From Histidinibacterium aquaticum (lineage in GTDB: Bacteria; Pseudomonadota; Alphaproteobacteria; Rhodobacterales; Rhodobacteraceae), in the NCBI RefSeq assembly GCF_008710275.1, contig NZ_VYQE01000001.1, positions 744,001 to 808,000 on the forward strand: DNA of 64,000 nt, written 5' to 3'. Below the pieces are notes generated by a model. That model was not told where the DNA came from. It did not search any database and saw only the letters and a list, made by a program, of their open reading frames with translations. Positions 45,668 through 54,708 of this stretch are shown here, piece after piece (the stretch's first letter is position 1; each line of letters begins with the position of its first letter). The position numbers were made by a program, and so were the translations under genes.

Positions 45668-46450
45668 TCACCTGAGCTTCGGCGGACGCACGGGATCGCT
45701 GCCCGGCGCCCTGCGCTCCGAGCGCTGAAGCTCCGGCAGGTCGATCCGGACACCGTGCCGGGCAATCGCCGCGGCGACCGGGTCCTCTCCCGCGAAGAAG
45801 GCAACGTCGAGCGCCCCGGCCTCGACCCCGGAAAAGACGAGCGCTTCTCTCACGGCCCCGGCCAGCGCCCTCTCGGCTCCCGGAGCCGCGTCGACGAAGG
45901 CCAGCAGCGTCCCCTGCCCGCCCCCGGCATAGCCCACCTGGGCGAGCCATGCGGTCCGCGCGAGTCCCGCGGCGGTCGCCAGCTTCTGGTCTAGGGCACC
46001 GAGAAGCACCTCCGGCAGCGCGGCCGGGGCACGGACCTCCTCGATCCGGCCCTCCGCTTCGGCCGGTCCCTCTCCCAGCGTGGCCGCGAGCCACTCGACC
46101 GCGTCGGGCGGGATGAGCATGGCCGAGGGCGCGACCTCGATGTTCAGCCCGAGGCCGATACCCTGCCCCGCCATCATCTGGGCAAGCGCACGGCCGGAGA
46201 GCTCGGCATAGGCCGAGGCCTGCCCGGTGAAGCCGGTCAGCCGATCCGCGCGGTCGAAGGCCAGGGCATAGGACACCCCCTCGATCTCGAAGAGCCGCGG
46301 CTCGACGGAGTCGGCCTCGATCTCGCGCTCGAGCAGCAAGTTGAGCTCGGCGTCGGCAACCCTCTCCCAGAAACGCAGGCGGGCGGCATCGTCCTCCGGC
46401 GCCGCCTCCATGGCGGCATGGGCGCGGTCGATGGCGGTCTCTTCGGTCAT
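45668..46450 (-). CDS. SseB family protein
   Basis: A 260-residue soluble acidic protein with an SseB-like N-terminal domain: a helix with FWERVADAELNLLLE, then the beta strand LFEIEGVSYALAF and DRLTGFTG. The C-terminal half has ALPEVLLGALDQKLATAAGLARTAW and GQGTLLAFV, resembling the enhanced-serine-sensitivity SseB C-terminal repeat. The function is poorly understood. It overlaps the glycosylase gene by four bases. Confidence 0.78.
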   Translation of the reverse strand: MTEETAIDRAHAAMEAAPEDDAARLRFWERVADAELNLLLEREIEADSVEPRLFEIEGVSYALAFDRADRLTGFTGQASAYAELSGRALAQMMAGQGIGLGLNIEVAPSAMLIPPDAVEWLAATLGEGPAEAEGRIEEVRAPAALPEVLLGALDQKLATAAGLARTAWLAQVGYAGGGQGTLLAFVDAAPGAERALAGAVREALVFSGVEAGALDVAFFAGEDPVAAAIARHGVRIDLPELQRSERRAPGSDPVRPPKLR

Positions 46451-47034
46451 CGTTCCAGTTCCTCGCGGACACGGGCCTGCAGGGCGGGCACCAGCTCCGC
46501 CTCGAACCAGGGATTGCGCTTGAGCCAGGCCGTATTCCGCCACGAGGGGTGCGGCAAGGGAAAGAGCCCGGGCGCGTGGTCGCGCCAGCCGGCCACAGTC
46601 TCGGTGACGTTCTTGCGCGTGCCGAGGTGCCAGCGATGGGCATAGCCGCCGATCAGGAGCGTCAGCCGCGCCTCGCCAAGGTAGTCGAGGACCGAGTCAC
46701 GCCAGGTGTCGGCGCAGACTTTCGGCGGCGGCAGGTCGGAGCCCGCGGCATTGTAGCCCGGAAAGCAGAATGCCATGGGCACGATCCCCACGCGGGAGCG
46801 GTCGTAGAACTCGTCCTCGCTGACGCCCATCCACTGGCGCAGGCGCTTGCCGGAGTTGTCCCAGAAGGGCGTGCCCGCCTCGTGGACCCGAAGCCCCGGC
46901 GCCTGGCTCGCGACCAGGATGCGCGAGCCGGGCCGGAACCACACGACCGGACGGGGCCGGTGGCCCGTCGCTGTCGCGGCGAACCGGTCGGCACAAATCC
47001 GGCAAGCCGCGAGACGGTCGCGCAGGTCGCTCAT
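46447..47034 (-). CDS. Uracil-DNA glycosylase superfamily protein
   Basis: A 195-residue member of the uracil-DNA glycosylase superfamily. Motif A is ASQAPGLRVHEAGTPFWDNSGKRL, with the G-x-x-x-H/E pattern, and motif B is PLPHPSWRN with the His of the HPS loop. Two Cys near the N-terminus (C11, C14) recall the Fe-S ligands of families 4 and 5, but the other pair is not obvious. DNA-repair activity is likely but untested for this subgroup. Followed by the SseB-like gene with an ATGA overlap. Confidence 0.82.
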   Translation of the reverse strand: MSDLRDRLAACRICADRFAATATGHRPRPVVWFRPGSRILVASQAPGLRVHEAGTPFWDNSGKRLRQWMGVSEDEFYDRSRVGIVPMAFCFPGYNAAGSDLPPPKVCADTWRDSVLDYLGEARLTLLIGGYAHRWHLGTRKNVTETVAGWRDHAPGLFPLPHPSWRNTAWLKRNPWFEAELVPALQARVREELER

Positions 47035-47049
47035 GCGGCCGTCCGGGCC

Positions 47050-47628
47050 TCAGTGCGGAAGGGCATCCGCACCGTATTTCAGGATGACGGGCACGACGAG
47101 TTCCTCCTCGTCGATCAGGTGGCGATTGAGAAAGCCTTCCAGCGTCTCGAGCCCGGAGTGGAAACGGCCGGCGCCGTCCTTCAGCCGGTCGCCGTTGTCC
47201 AGCACCTTGAGCGCCCCGTTGGCGTTCTCCACGAAGGCATTGAGATGGCCGTCGATCGAATGGTGATCGTGGTCGAGAATCTCGAAGCCCCGGGCGACCC
47301 GGTCGTCCTGCCGCTGGAGGACCGGAAAATAGTGGATGTCCTCGATCTGGTGATGCCCGTGCAGCTCCTGGACGAACATCCCGCCCATCCGGCTGAGCTT
47401 CTGGCCGTAGACCTCCGGCGCGATCCTCGCGTCGAGCAGCGCCTCGGTCTCTTCGCGCATCATGCCCATGAGCTTGCGGAACATCATGTGCCGGTCGAGC
47501 CAGAACTTCACCATGCTGGCGAAATTCTCGTGGGCGGCCCAGCCTTCCCGCGGATATTCCTTCACCAGAACCCGGAGCGGGTCCGGCAGGCCGTCTCGCT
47601 CTTCCAGAGCCAGTCCCGTCATGTCCAT
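47050..47628 (-). CDS. Hemerythrin domain protein
   Basis: A 192-residue four-helix-bundle di-iron protein. The iron ligands fit HGHHQIEDIHYFP (H-x3-E-type), DHDHHSIDGHLN and NRHLIDEEELVVP, with additional His in AAHENF and DRHMMF. Members sense or bind oxygen or NO, or help repair iron-sulfur clusters. The ATG at 47628 is preceded by AAGGAGA, better than a GTG eight codons upstream. It lies 15 bases upstream of the glycosylase gene, so the three minus-strand genes form one unit. Confidence 0.88.
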   Translation of the reverse strand: MDMTGLALEERDGLPDPLRVLVKEYPREGWAAHENFASMVKFWLDRHMMFRKLMGMMREETEALLDARIAPEVYGQKLSRMGGMFVQELHGHHQIEDIHYFPVLQRQDDRVARGFEILDHDHHSIDGHLNAFVENANGALKVLDNGDRLKDGAGRFHSGLETLEGFLNRHLIDEEELVVPVILKYGADALPH

Positions 47629-47894
47629 CGCAGTCTCTCCTTCCGCCCTCACCTAAGCGCGCGCCGCGGCGCGGCAAGGCCTGGTCGATTCGCTTAAATT
47701 CTTGCGCACGTCGCGGGCCGGAACGCAGCTTTCATCACGATTTCCCCGGGTTATTGAAGTCACGCCGGGTCACCGAACCGCCACACTTGATCTTCGGGAG
47801 AAGTGTCAGAACACTCGGGACATTCAACCGCCGCGTGCCGCGCGCGGGCGAACCGGACATGTTCGACAAAGAACAGCCACAAGGGAGACCCTCC

Positions 47895-49544
47895 ATGAAG
47901 ATGACAACTCTACTGAAGGCCTCGACGGCCGCGCTGGTGCTGAGCACCGGGGCCGCCTTCGCCGAGAGCCACACCATGACCGTGCCGGAAGGCGTCGAGC
48001 TCGCCGACGAGCAGACCTTCGTCTACCGCGTCCTCGACGAGCATTCCTCCGTCGATCCGGGCATCGTCGAAGACGTCTCGGGCTCCGAGATCGTCCGTGA
48101 CCTCTTCGAGGGTCTCTACAACGACAGCAAGGACGGCTCGACGCTGCTGCCCGGCGTCGCGCTCGACCACACCGTTTCCGAGGACGGCCTGACCTACACC
48201 TTCAACCTCCGCGAGGACGCGGTCTGGTCGAACGGTGAGCCGGTCACCGCCAACGACTTCGTCTACGCCTGGCGCCGCGCCGCGAGCCCCGAGCTCGCCT
48301 CTCCCTACGCCTGGTACATGAGCCTCCTCAGCCTCGAGAACGTCGACGCCGTCATCGCCGGCGACGCTCCGCTCGAGGACCTGGGCGTCGAGGCCATCGA
48401 CGACTACACCCTCGAGGTGCGTCTCACCGAGCCGCTCCCCTACTTCCCGCAGATGCTGACGCATGCGACCACCTTCCCGGTGCCGCAAGCCGTCGTGGAA
48501 GAGCATGGCGACGCCTGGACCCGCCCGGAGAACATCGTCTCCAACGGCGCCTACGTCCTTTCCGAGCACGTCCCGCAGGAGCGCTCCGTGCGCACCAAGT
48601 CGGACAGCTACTGGAACGCCGACCAGACCGTGATCGAGGAAGTCACCGCGCTCGTCATCAACGACGAGAACCAGGCGCTGACCCGTTTCCTCGCCGGCGA
48701 GCTCGACCGGACCGAAGTGCCGGCCGGCCAGTTCCCGCGCCTGTCGGAAGAGTACCCGGAGCAGACGGTCAGCTTCCCGCGCCTCTGCAACTACTACTAC
48801 ACCTTCAACCTGCGCGATAACGGCCCCGAGGCGTTCCAGGACGTCAACGTGCGCCGTGCCCTGGCCCTCGCCGTGGATCGCAACGTGATCGTGGAGAACG
48901 TGCTGGCGGGCGGTCAGACCCCGGCCTACACCTTCACCCCGGCCGCGACCGCGAACTTCGAGCCGCCGGAGACCGAGATGGCCTCCATGACCCAGGCCGA
49001 GCGTGACGAGCAGGCGGCCCAGCTTCTCGAGGAAGCCGGCTACACCGAGGACGATCCGCTCACCTTCGAGATGAAGTACAACACCTCGGAGGCGCACCGC
49101 TCCATCGCCGTCGCAATGAGCCAGATGTGGGCGCAAAAGCTCCCCGTCGAGGTGAACCTGGCGAACCAGGAGTGGCAGACCTTCCTCGAGGCCCGCGACA
49201 GCGGCGACTTCGAGCTGGCCCGCGGCGCCTGGTGCGGCGACTACAACGAGGCCTCGACCTTCCTCGACCTGCTGCAGACCGACTCGGGCTACAACGACGC
49301 CAAGTACTCGAACGCGGAAGTCGACCAGCTCCTCGCCGAGGCGAAGACGGCCGAGAACCCGAACGAGCTCTATGAGCAGGTCGAGCAGATCGTGGCCGAA
49401 GAGCTGCCGATCATCCCGATCTACTTCTACGCCGGCAACTACATGATGGACGAGCAACTCATCCCGTCCTGGCCGGTCGAGAACGTCCAGCAGAACTGGT
49501 ACTCCAAGGATCTCTACTTCGTCGCCGAGAGCGAACTGGAGTAA
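47895..49544 (+). CDS. oppA: Periplasmic oligopeptide-binding protein
   Basis: A 549-residue extracytoplasmic solute-binding protein of family 5, OppA type. A signal peptide (residues 1-23, ending GAAFA) is followed by FVYRVLDEHSSVDPGIVED, the DGLTYTFNLREDAVWSNGEPVTANDFVYAWRR signature in two parts, and a C-terminal DMDEQLIPSWPV-like segment (MMDEQLIPSW). It captures peptides for OppBCDF. AAGGGAG precedes the ATG. A hairpin lies between it and oppB, which may set a higher level of this protein. Confidence 0.95.
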   Translation: MKMTTLLKASTAALVLSTGAAFAESHTMTVPEGVELADEQTFVYRVLDEHSSVDPGIVEDVSGSEIVRDLFEGLYNDSKDGSTLLPGVALDHTVSEDGLTYTFNLREDAVWSNGEPVTANDFVYAWRRAASPELASPYAWYMSLLSLENVDAVIAGDAPLEDLGVEAIDDYTLEVRLTEPLPYFPQMLTHATTFPVPQAVVEEHGDAWTRPENIVSNGAYVLSEHVPQERSVRTKSDSYWNADQTVIEEVTALVINDENQALTRFLAGELDRTEVPAGQFPRLSEEYPEQTVSFPRLCNYYYTFNLRDNGPEAFQDVNVRRALALAVDRNVIVENVLAGGQTPAYTFTPAATANFEPPETEMASMTQAERDEQAAQLLEEAGYTEDDPLTFEMKYNTSEAHRSIAVAMSQMWAQKLPVEVNLANQEWQTFLEARDSGDFELARGAWCGDYNEASTFLDLLQTDSGYNDAKYSNAEVDQLLAEAKTAENPNELYEQVEQIVAEELPIIPIYFYAGNYMMDEQLIPSWPVENVQQNWYSKDLYFVAESELE

Positions 49545-49561
49545 GAACCGACACCCAGTGG

Positions 49562-49591
49562 CCCGCGTCCCCTGTCGAGGGGGCGCGGGCG
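49562..49591 (+). terminator. Stem-loop between oppA and oppB
   Basis: GCCCGCGTCCCC (49562-49573), loop TGTCGA, and GGGGGCGCGGGC (49580-49591) make a 12-bp stem with one G-U pair, followed by a short T-containing stretch. In peptide transporter operons such a stem commonly reduces read-through so that the binding protein is in excess. Confidence 0.7.
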
Positions 49592-49624
49592 CTCTATTTC
49601 CAGAGCGTGGAGCGGGTCTAGCCC

Positions 49625-50548
49625 ATGTACGTCTACATTATCCGTCGTCTCGCCGTCGCGATCCCGACGATCCTCATCCTCGTCGCGATCAGCTTCGCGC
49701 TGATGTACTCGGCGCCCGGCGGCCCCTTCAATTCCGAACGCCCCCTGCCCGCGCAGGTCATGGCCAACATCGAGGCGAAATACGGTCTCGACCGGCCGGT
49801 GATCGTGCAGATGGCCGATTACGTCTGGGGCGTCGTCACCCGTTTCGATTTCGGGCCCTCGTTCCAGTACACCGACCGCACGGTGAACGACGTGATCGCC
49901 CAGGGCTTCCCCGTCACGCTCACCTACGGCGCCTGGTCGGCGCTTGCGGCGGTGGTCGTCGGCGTCTCGCTCGGCATCGCCGCGGCGCTGCGGCACAACT
50001 CGGTCCTCGACTACTTCGCCGTCGGCGTGACCATCGGCGCACAGGCGCTGCCGAACTTCGTCATGGCGCCGATCCTGGTGCTGATCTTCACCCTATGGCT
50101 GGGCTGGCTGCCGGGCGGCGGCTGGTACGGCGGCGACTGGGAATACGTCGTCATGCCGGTCATCGCGCTCTCGACCTCCTACATGGCCTCGATCGCCCGG
50201 ATCACCCGGTCTTCCATGCTCGAGGTGATGAACTCCAACTTTATCCGCACGGCCCGGGCCAAGGGCCTGCCGATGCACCGCGTGGTGATGCGGCACGCGA
50301 TCAAGCCGACGCTGCTGCCCGTCATCTCCTACATGGGGCCCGCATTCGTCGGCATGATCACCGGCTCTGTCGTCATCGACATCGCCTTCTCCACGGGCGG
50401 CATCGGGCAGTTCTTCGTGAACTCGGCCTTCAACCGCGACTACTCGGTCATCATGGGGATCACCGTCCTCGTGGGCATGCTGACCATCACCTTCAACCTT
50501 CTGGTCGATATCCTCTACGCCTGGCTCGACCCGAAAATCCGCTACTGA
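49625..50548 (+). CDS. oppB: Oligopeptide ABC transporter permease OppB
   Basis: A 307-residue inner-membrane permease with six helices. The N-terminus YIIRRLAVAIPTILIL and the later NFIRTARAKGLPMHRVVMRHAI, which holds the EAA-type loop contacting the ATPases, are typical of OppB. A gap of 80 bases with a stem-loop follows oppA. Confidence 0.95.
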   Translation: MYVYIIRRLAVAIPTILILVAISFALMYSAPGGPFNSERPLPAQVMANIEAKYGLDRPVIVQMADYVWGVVTRFDFGPSFQYTDRTVNDVIAQGFPVTLTYGAWSALAAVVVGVSLGIAAALRHNSVLDYFAVGVTIGAQALPNFVMAPILVLIFTLWLGWLPGGGWYGGDWEYVVMPVIALSTSYMASIARITRSSMLEVMNSNFIRTARAKGLPMHRVVMRHAIKPTLLPVISYMGPAFVGMITGSVVIDIAFSTGGIGQFFVNSAFNRDYSVIMGITVLVGMLTITFNLLVDILYAWLDPKIRY

Positions 50549-50561
50549 GAAGGGGACGGAG

Positions 50562-51497
50562 ATGGCCAAACACGCCAATCCCGACGCCGACATCCTCGAC
50601 GAGGTGCAGGAGCCCGTGAACGAGCAGGTCAAGGGCCGCTCGCTCTGGGCCGACGCCCGTGACCGGTTCTTCAAGAACAAGGCCGCGGTCGTCGGTCTCA
50701 TCGTGCTGTTCTTCGTGACGGCTTTCGCCATCTTCGGCGGGCTCATCTCGCAGTACGAGCCGCAGACCGTCGACTTCTCGCTGATGGGCGCGATGGCCGT
50801 AAACGGCTCCCCCTCCATCGAGACCGGCCACTACTTCGGCGTCGATTTCGAGGGCCGCGACCTCTACGCCCGCGTTGTCCAGGGCACCCGCGTCTCGCTC
50901 ATGGTTGGGGTGGTCGGCGCGCTCGTCGCCGTGGTCGTGGGCACGCTCTATGGTGCCATCGCCGGGTACCTCGGCGGCAAGACCGACGACGTGATGATGC
51001 GGCTGGTCGACGTGCTGATGTCGATCCCCTTCATGTTCGTGCTGATCCTGATGCTGGTGATCTTCGGCCAGTCGATCTTCATGCTCTTCCTCGGCATCGG
51101 CCTCATCGCCTGGCTCGACATGAGCCGGATCGCCCGGGGGCAGACGCTCTCGATCAAGAACAAGGAATTCGTCGAGGCGGCCATCGCCACCGGCGTGCGC
51201 CCCCTCACGATCATCCTGCGCCACATCGTTCCGAACCTGCTGGGCATCGTGATCGTCTACGCGACGCTCCTGGTCCCGCAGATGATCATCTTCGAAAGCT
51301 TCATCTCCTACCTCGGCCTCGGCGTTCAGGAGCCCTCGACCTCGCTCGGGGCGCTGATCCGGCAGGGCACGCAGCAGATGAACAACGGCACCCTCTGGAT
51401 GCTGGCCTATCCGCTCTTCTTCTTCCTCATCACGCTCTTCGCCTTCTTCTTCGTCGGCGACGGGCTGCGCGACGCGCTCGATCCCAAGGATCGCTGA
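50562..51497 (+). CDS. oppC: Oligopeptide ABC transporter permease OppC
   Basis: A 311-residue permease with six helices. The cytosolic N-terminal segment (EVQEPVNEQVKGRSLWADARDRFF) is the OppC-N domain. The EAA-type loop reads EFVEAAIATGVRPLTIILRHIVPN. It pairs with OppB to form the membrane channel and lies 13 bases after it. Confidence 0.95.
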   Translation: MAKHANPDADILDEVQEPVNEQVKGRSLWADARDRFFKNKAAVVGLIVLFFVTAFAIFGGLISQYEPQTVDFSLMGAMAVNGSPSIETGHYFGVDFEGRDLYARVVQGTRVSLMVGVVGALVAVVVGTLYGAIAGYLGGKTDDVMMRLVDVLMSIPFMFVLILMLVIFGQSIFMLFLGIGLIAWLDMSRIARGQTLSIKNKEFVEAAIATGVRPLTIILRHIVPNLLGIVIVYATLLVPQMIIFESFISYLGLGVQEPSTSLGALIRQGTQQMNNGTLWMLAYPLFFFLITLFAFFFVGDGLRDALDPKDR

Positions 51498-51524
51498 GAC
51501 CTCTGGACTCAAGGACCGCACTGA

Positions 51525-52496
51525 ATGCCCCTTCTCGAGATCGAAGACCTCTCGGTGAGCTTCACCACCGGGGACGGCGAGGTAAATGCCGTCAATGGCG
51601 TGAATTTCTCCGTCGACCGGCAGGAAACCCTCGCCATCGTGGGGGAAAGCGGCTCCGGCAAGTCGCAAACCGCCTTCGCGATCATGGGCCTGCTCGCCCG
51701 CAACGGCCGGGCCGCAGGCTCCGTGCGGTTCGACGGGACCGACTTGCTGAAGCTCTCTCCCCGCCAGCTCAACAAGGTGCGGTCGCGCGAGATCGGGATG
51801 ATCTTCCAGGACCCGATGACCTCGCTGAACCCCTATCTGAAGGTCTCCGACCAGATGGCCGAGGTGCTCCAGCTGCACGAGGGCATGTCCAAGAAGCAGG
51901 CCATCGAGGAATCCGCGAAGATGCTCGACGCGGTGAAAATTCCCGACGCCCGCTCGCGGATCGGAATGTATCCGCACGAGTTCTCCGGCGGCATGCGCCA
52001 GCGGATCATGATCGCCATGGCCCTGCTCTGCCGCCCGCGGCTTCTGATCGCCGACGAGCCGACGACGGCGCTCGACGTGACCGTGCAGGCGCAGATCCTG
52101 CAACTGCTGGCCGACATCCGCGAGGAGTTCGGGACGGCCATCATTCTCATCACCCACGACCTGGGCATCGTCGCGGATGCCTGCGACCGGACCATGGTGA
52201 TGTACGGCGGCCAGATCATGGAGCAGGCCTCGACCGAGGCGCTCTTCGCCAAGCCGACCCATCCCTACACCAAGGGCCTGCTCGCGGCCGTGCCGCGCCT
52301 CGACAAGGAAGACGACGAGCTGCTGACGATCTCCGGCGAGCCGCCGGACATGTCGCGCCTGCCTCAGGGCTGCCCCTTCACCCCGCGCTGCCCCTACCGG
52401 CGCGACGAGTGCCCGACCATCAAGCCGCCGCTGGAGGAGTTCGAGCCGGCGCGCTGGCGCTCCTGCCACGCACCCGTTCCGGAGGTGACCTCCTGA
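51525..52496 (+). CDS. oppD: Oligopeptide ABC transporter ATPase OppD
   Basis: A 323-residue ABC ATPase. Walker A is GESGSGKS (residues ~41-48), the signature is FSGGMRQR, Walker B is LLIADEPTTALD, and the switch His lies in ITHDLGIV. The C-terminal oligopeptide-transporter extension includes the Cys-rich GCPFTPRCPYRRDEC, which in OppD/OppF proteins can bind an iron-sulfur cluster. Its stop shares a base with the oppF ATG. Confidence 0.96.
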   Translation: MPLLEIEDLSVSFTTGDGEVNAVNGVNFSVDRQETLAIVGESGSGKSQTAFAIMGLLARNGRAAGSVRFDGTDLLKLSPRQLNKVRSREIGMIFQDPMTSLNPYLKVSDQMAEVLQLHEGMSKKQAIEESAKMLDAVKIPDARSRIGMYPHEFSGGMRQRIMIAMALLCRPRLLIADEPTTALDVTVQAQILQLLADIREEFGTAIILITHDLGIVADACDRTMVMYGGQIMEQASTEALFAKPTHPYTKGLLAAVPRLDKEDDELLTISGEPPDMSRLPQGCPFTPRCPYRRDECPTIKPPLEEFEPARWRSCHAPVPEVTS

Positions 52497-53491
52497 TGTC
52501 CATTCTCTCCGTCAAGGACCTGCGCGTCACCTTCGACGTGCCGAAACGCGGCGCCTGGCCCTGGACTCCGCCGATGAAGCTTCAGGCCGTGGGCGGCCTC
52601 TCCTTCGACCTCGAGCAGGGCCAGACCGTCGGCCTCGTGGGCGAGAGCGGCTCTGGCAAGTCCACCGTGGCCCGCGCCATCGTGGGCACCGTACCCGCCA
52701 CCAGCGGGCAGATCCTCTTCGAAGGCACCGATCTCGCATCCATGAGCGTGGGCGACCGCCGCCGACACCGGCGCGATGCGCAGATGGTCTTCCAGGACCC
52801 GCTCGCCGCGCTCAACCCGCGCATGACGGTGGGCGACATCGTGGCCGAACCGCTGACGACCCACTACCCGGAGATGAAGCGCGCCGAGGTGAAGAAGCGC
52901 GTGGGCGAGATCATGGAGCGCGTGGGCCTGCTGCCCAACCTCGTGAACCGCTACCCGCACGAGTTCTCCGGCGGCCAGTGCCAGCGCATCGGCATTGCGC
53001 GCGCGCTGATCATGCGGCCCAAGCTGCTGATCTGCGACGAGCCCGTCTCCGCCCTCGACGTCTCGGTGCAGGCTCAGGTGGTGAACCTGCTCAAGGAGCT
53101 GCAGCGGGACATGGGCCTGTCGATGATCTTCATCGCCCACGACCTCTCCGTGGTGAAGCACATCTCCGACGAGATCGTCGTGATGTACCTCGGACGGATC
53201 ATGGAGGCCGGACCCACCCACGAGGTGACCACCAAGCCGCGTCACCCCTACACGCAGGCGCTCATCTCCTCGGTCCCGATCCCGGACCCGGTGCTGGAGA
53301 AGGCCCGCCCGCGTCCGGTGCTGGAAGGCGAGCTGCCGTCGCCGCTCAACCCGCCCTCGGGCTGCGTCTTCCGTACCCGCTGCCCCAAGGCCCGGCCGGA
53401 CTGCGCCGAGCCGAAGGACCGCCGCCAGTATGAAAACGGCGTACGGGTGGACTGCCCCTACTTCGAGGTGAAGGACGCCCTCGCCGTCTAG
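52496..53491 (+). CDS. oppF: Oligopeptide ABC transporter ATPase OppF
   Basis: A 331-residue ABC ATPase forming the nucleotide-binding pair with OppD. Walker A is GESGSGKST, the signature is FSGGQCQR (with Cys where Arg or Gln is common), and Walker B is LLICDEPVSALD. The C-terminal GCVFRTRCPKARPDC again carries cysteines of the family extension. The ATG overlaps the oppD stop (TGATG), ending the operon. Confidence 0.96.
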   Translation: MSILSVKDLRVTFDVPKRGAWPWTPPMKLQAVGGLSFDLEQGQTVGLVGESGSGKSTVARAIVGTVPATSGQILFEGTDLASMSVGDRRRHRRDAQMVFQDPLAALNPRMTVGDIVAEPLTTHYPEMKRAEVKKRVGEIMERVGLLPNLVNRYPHEFSGGQCQRIGIARALIMRPKLLICDEPVSALDVSVQAQVVNLLKELQRDMGLSMIFIAHDLSVVKHISDEIVVMYLGRIMEAGPTHEVTTKPRHPYTQALISSVPIPDPVLEKARPRPVLEGELPSPLNPPSGCVFRTRCPKARPDCAEPKDRRQYENGVRVDCPYFEVKDALAV

Positions 53492-53551
53492 GGCATCGGG
53501 AACAGTCGCGGCGCGGGCTCGTTCGGTTCGGAAACCGCAGGAGCCCGACCG

Positions 53552-54499
53552 ATGACCGACAGACCCGGCGAAACCGCCCCGACTCCCAGAGGCCTGCCCC
53601 GCGCGGCCTGGATGGAGATCGGCAAGCGTGTCTGGGCCGATATCGGCAGGGACCACGTCGCGCTCATCGCCGCTGGTATCGCCTTTTTCGGTCTGCTCGC
53701 ACTCTTCCCCGCGATCACCGCGCTCATGGCCATCGCCGGGCTCGTGCTGGAGCCCTCGCAGGTCACAGAGCAGCTCGACCGCATCTCCGCCTTCGTGCCC
53801 CAAGGCGCCTCCGAGATCATCCTCGGACAGGCGCAGGAGGTCGCGGGCTCCGATCAGGCGGGCCTCGGGCTCGCCGCGGTCGTGGGGCTCGGGCTCGCCC
53901 TCTACTCCGCCTCCAAGGGCGTCTCCAGTCTCATGGAGGGTCTCTGCGTCGCCTACGATGAGCAGGACGAGCGGGGCTTCGTCAAGCGCACGGCCCTGAC
54001 GCTCGTCCTCACCGTCGTCCTGGTCATCGGCATCGTGGCCGGCCTTGCCGCGACGATCCTCGTGCCCAGCCTGCTCAGCCTGCTGACGCTCGGCCCGGTC
54101 ACGGAGTTCCTGGTGGCCGCGGCCCGCTGGGTCGTCCTGCTGGCCATGACCGTGGTCGGGATCGGCATCCTGTACCGCTACGGCCCCGACCGCGACGCGC
54201 CTCAATGGCGATGGCTGACCCCCGGCGCCGTTCTCGCCACGATCCTCTGGATCGCGGCCTCGGCCGGCTTCGCGATCTACGCGGAGAACTTCGCCAGCTA
54301 CCAGGAGAGCTTCGGCGCCATGGCCGGCATGATCGTCCTGCTCATGTGGCTCTGGATCTCGGCCTACGCGATTCTCGTCGGCGCGGAGATCAACGCCGAG
54401 GCGGAGCGCCAGACAGCCCAGGACTCGACCGTCGGAGAGGCCCGCCCCGCGGGAAGCCGGGGCGCCACCGCCGCCGACCACGCACCGAAGACCGACTAG
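53552..54499 (+). CDS. YihY/BrkB family membrane protein
   Basis: A 315-residue integral membrane protein of the YihY/BrkB family with about six hydrophobic helices. HVALIAAGIAFFGLLALFPAITALMA is split by the family's conserved FFGLLALFP motif, and WLTPGAVLATILWI and FGAMAGMIVLLMWLWISA follow. The last ~35 residues are a polar cytosolic tail. Once labelled ribonuclease BN in error; the function is unknown. It converges with the small gene after nrdJ, overlapping by four bases. Confidence 0.9.
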   Translation: MTDRPGETAPTPRGLPRAAWMEIGKRVWADIGRDHVALIAAGIAFFGLLALFPAITALMAIAGLVLEPSQVTEQLDRISAFVPQGASEIILGQAQEVAGSDQAGLGLAAVVGLGLALYSASKGVSSLMEGLCVAYDEQDERGFVKRTALTLVLTVVLVIGIVAGLAATILVPSLLSLLTLGPVTEFLVAAARWVVLLAMTVVGIGILYRYGPDRDAPQWRWLTPGAVLATILWIAASAGFAIYAENFASYQESFGAMAGMIVLLMWLWISAYAILVGAEINAEAERQTAQDSTVGEARPAGSRGATAADHAPKTD

Positions 54500-54708
54500 C
54501 GGTCTTCCTTCGCGGCGACCTTCTCCTCGTCCCAGGTGACGAAGAACTGCCAGACGCACCACAGCCCCGCCGCCCCGAAAAGAGCGGCCCAGCCCCAGGC
54601 GCCGTTGACGATCTCCATCCCCGTCCAGGCCAGCGTCGCCAGGACGATCGTCACGCGCAGCCAGAGCGGCCGCATCGCGGGCACCTGCAGGTCGAAGAGC
54701 CCCTTCAT
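54496..54708 (-). CDS. Small two-helix membrane protein after nrdJ
   Basis: A 70-residue protein with hydrophobic helices at residues ~15-32 and ~42-60 and a charged tail (TWDEEKVAAKEDR). Its ATG overlaps the nrdJ stop by four bases (ATGA), so it is translated with the reductase. I do not recognise the family. The link to nrdJ may be incidental or it may aid the reductase or B12 supply; nothing in the sequence decides this. Confidence 0.65.
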   Translation of the reverse strand: MKGLFDLQVPAMRPLWLRVTIVLATLAWTGMEIVNGAWGWAALFGAAGLWCVWQFFVTWDEEKVAAKEDR

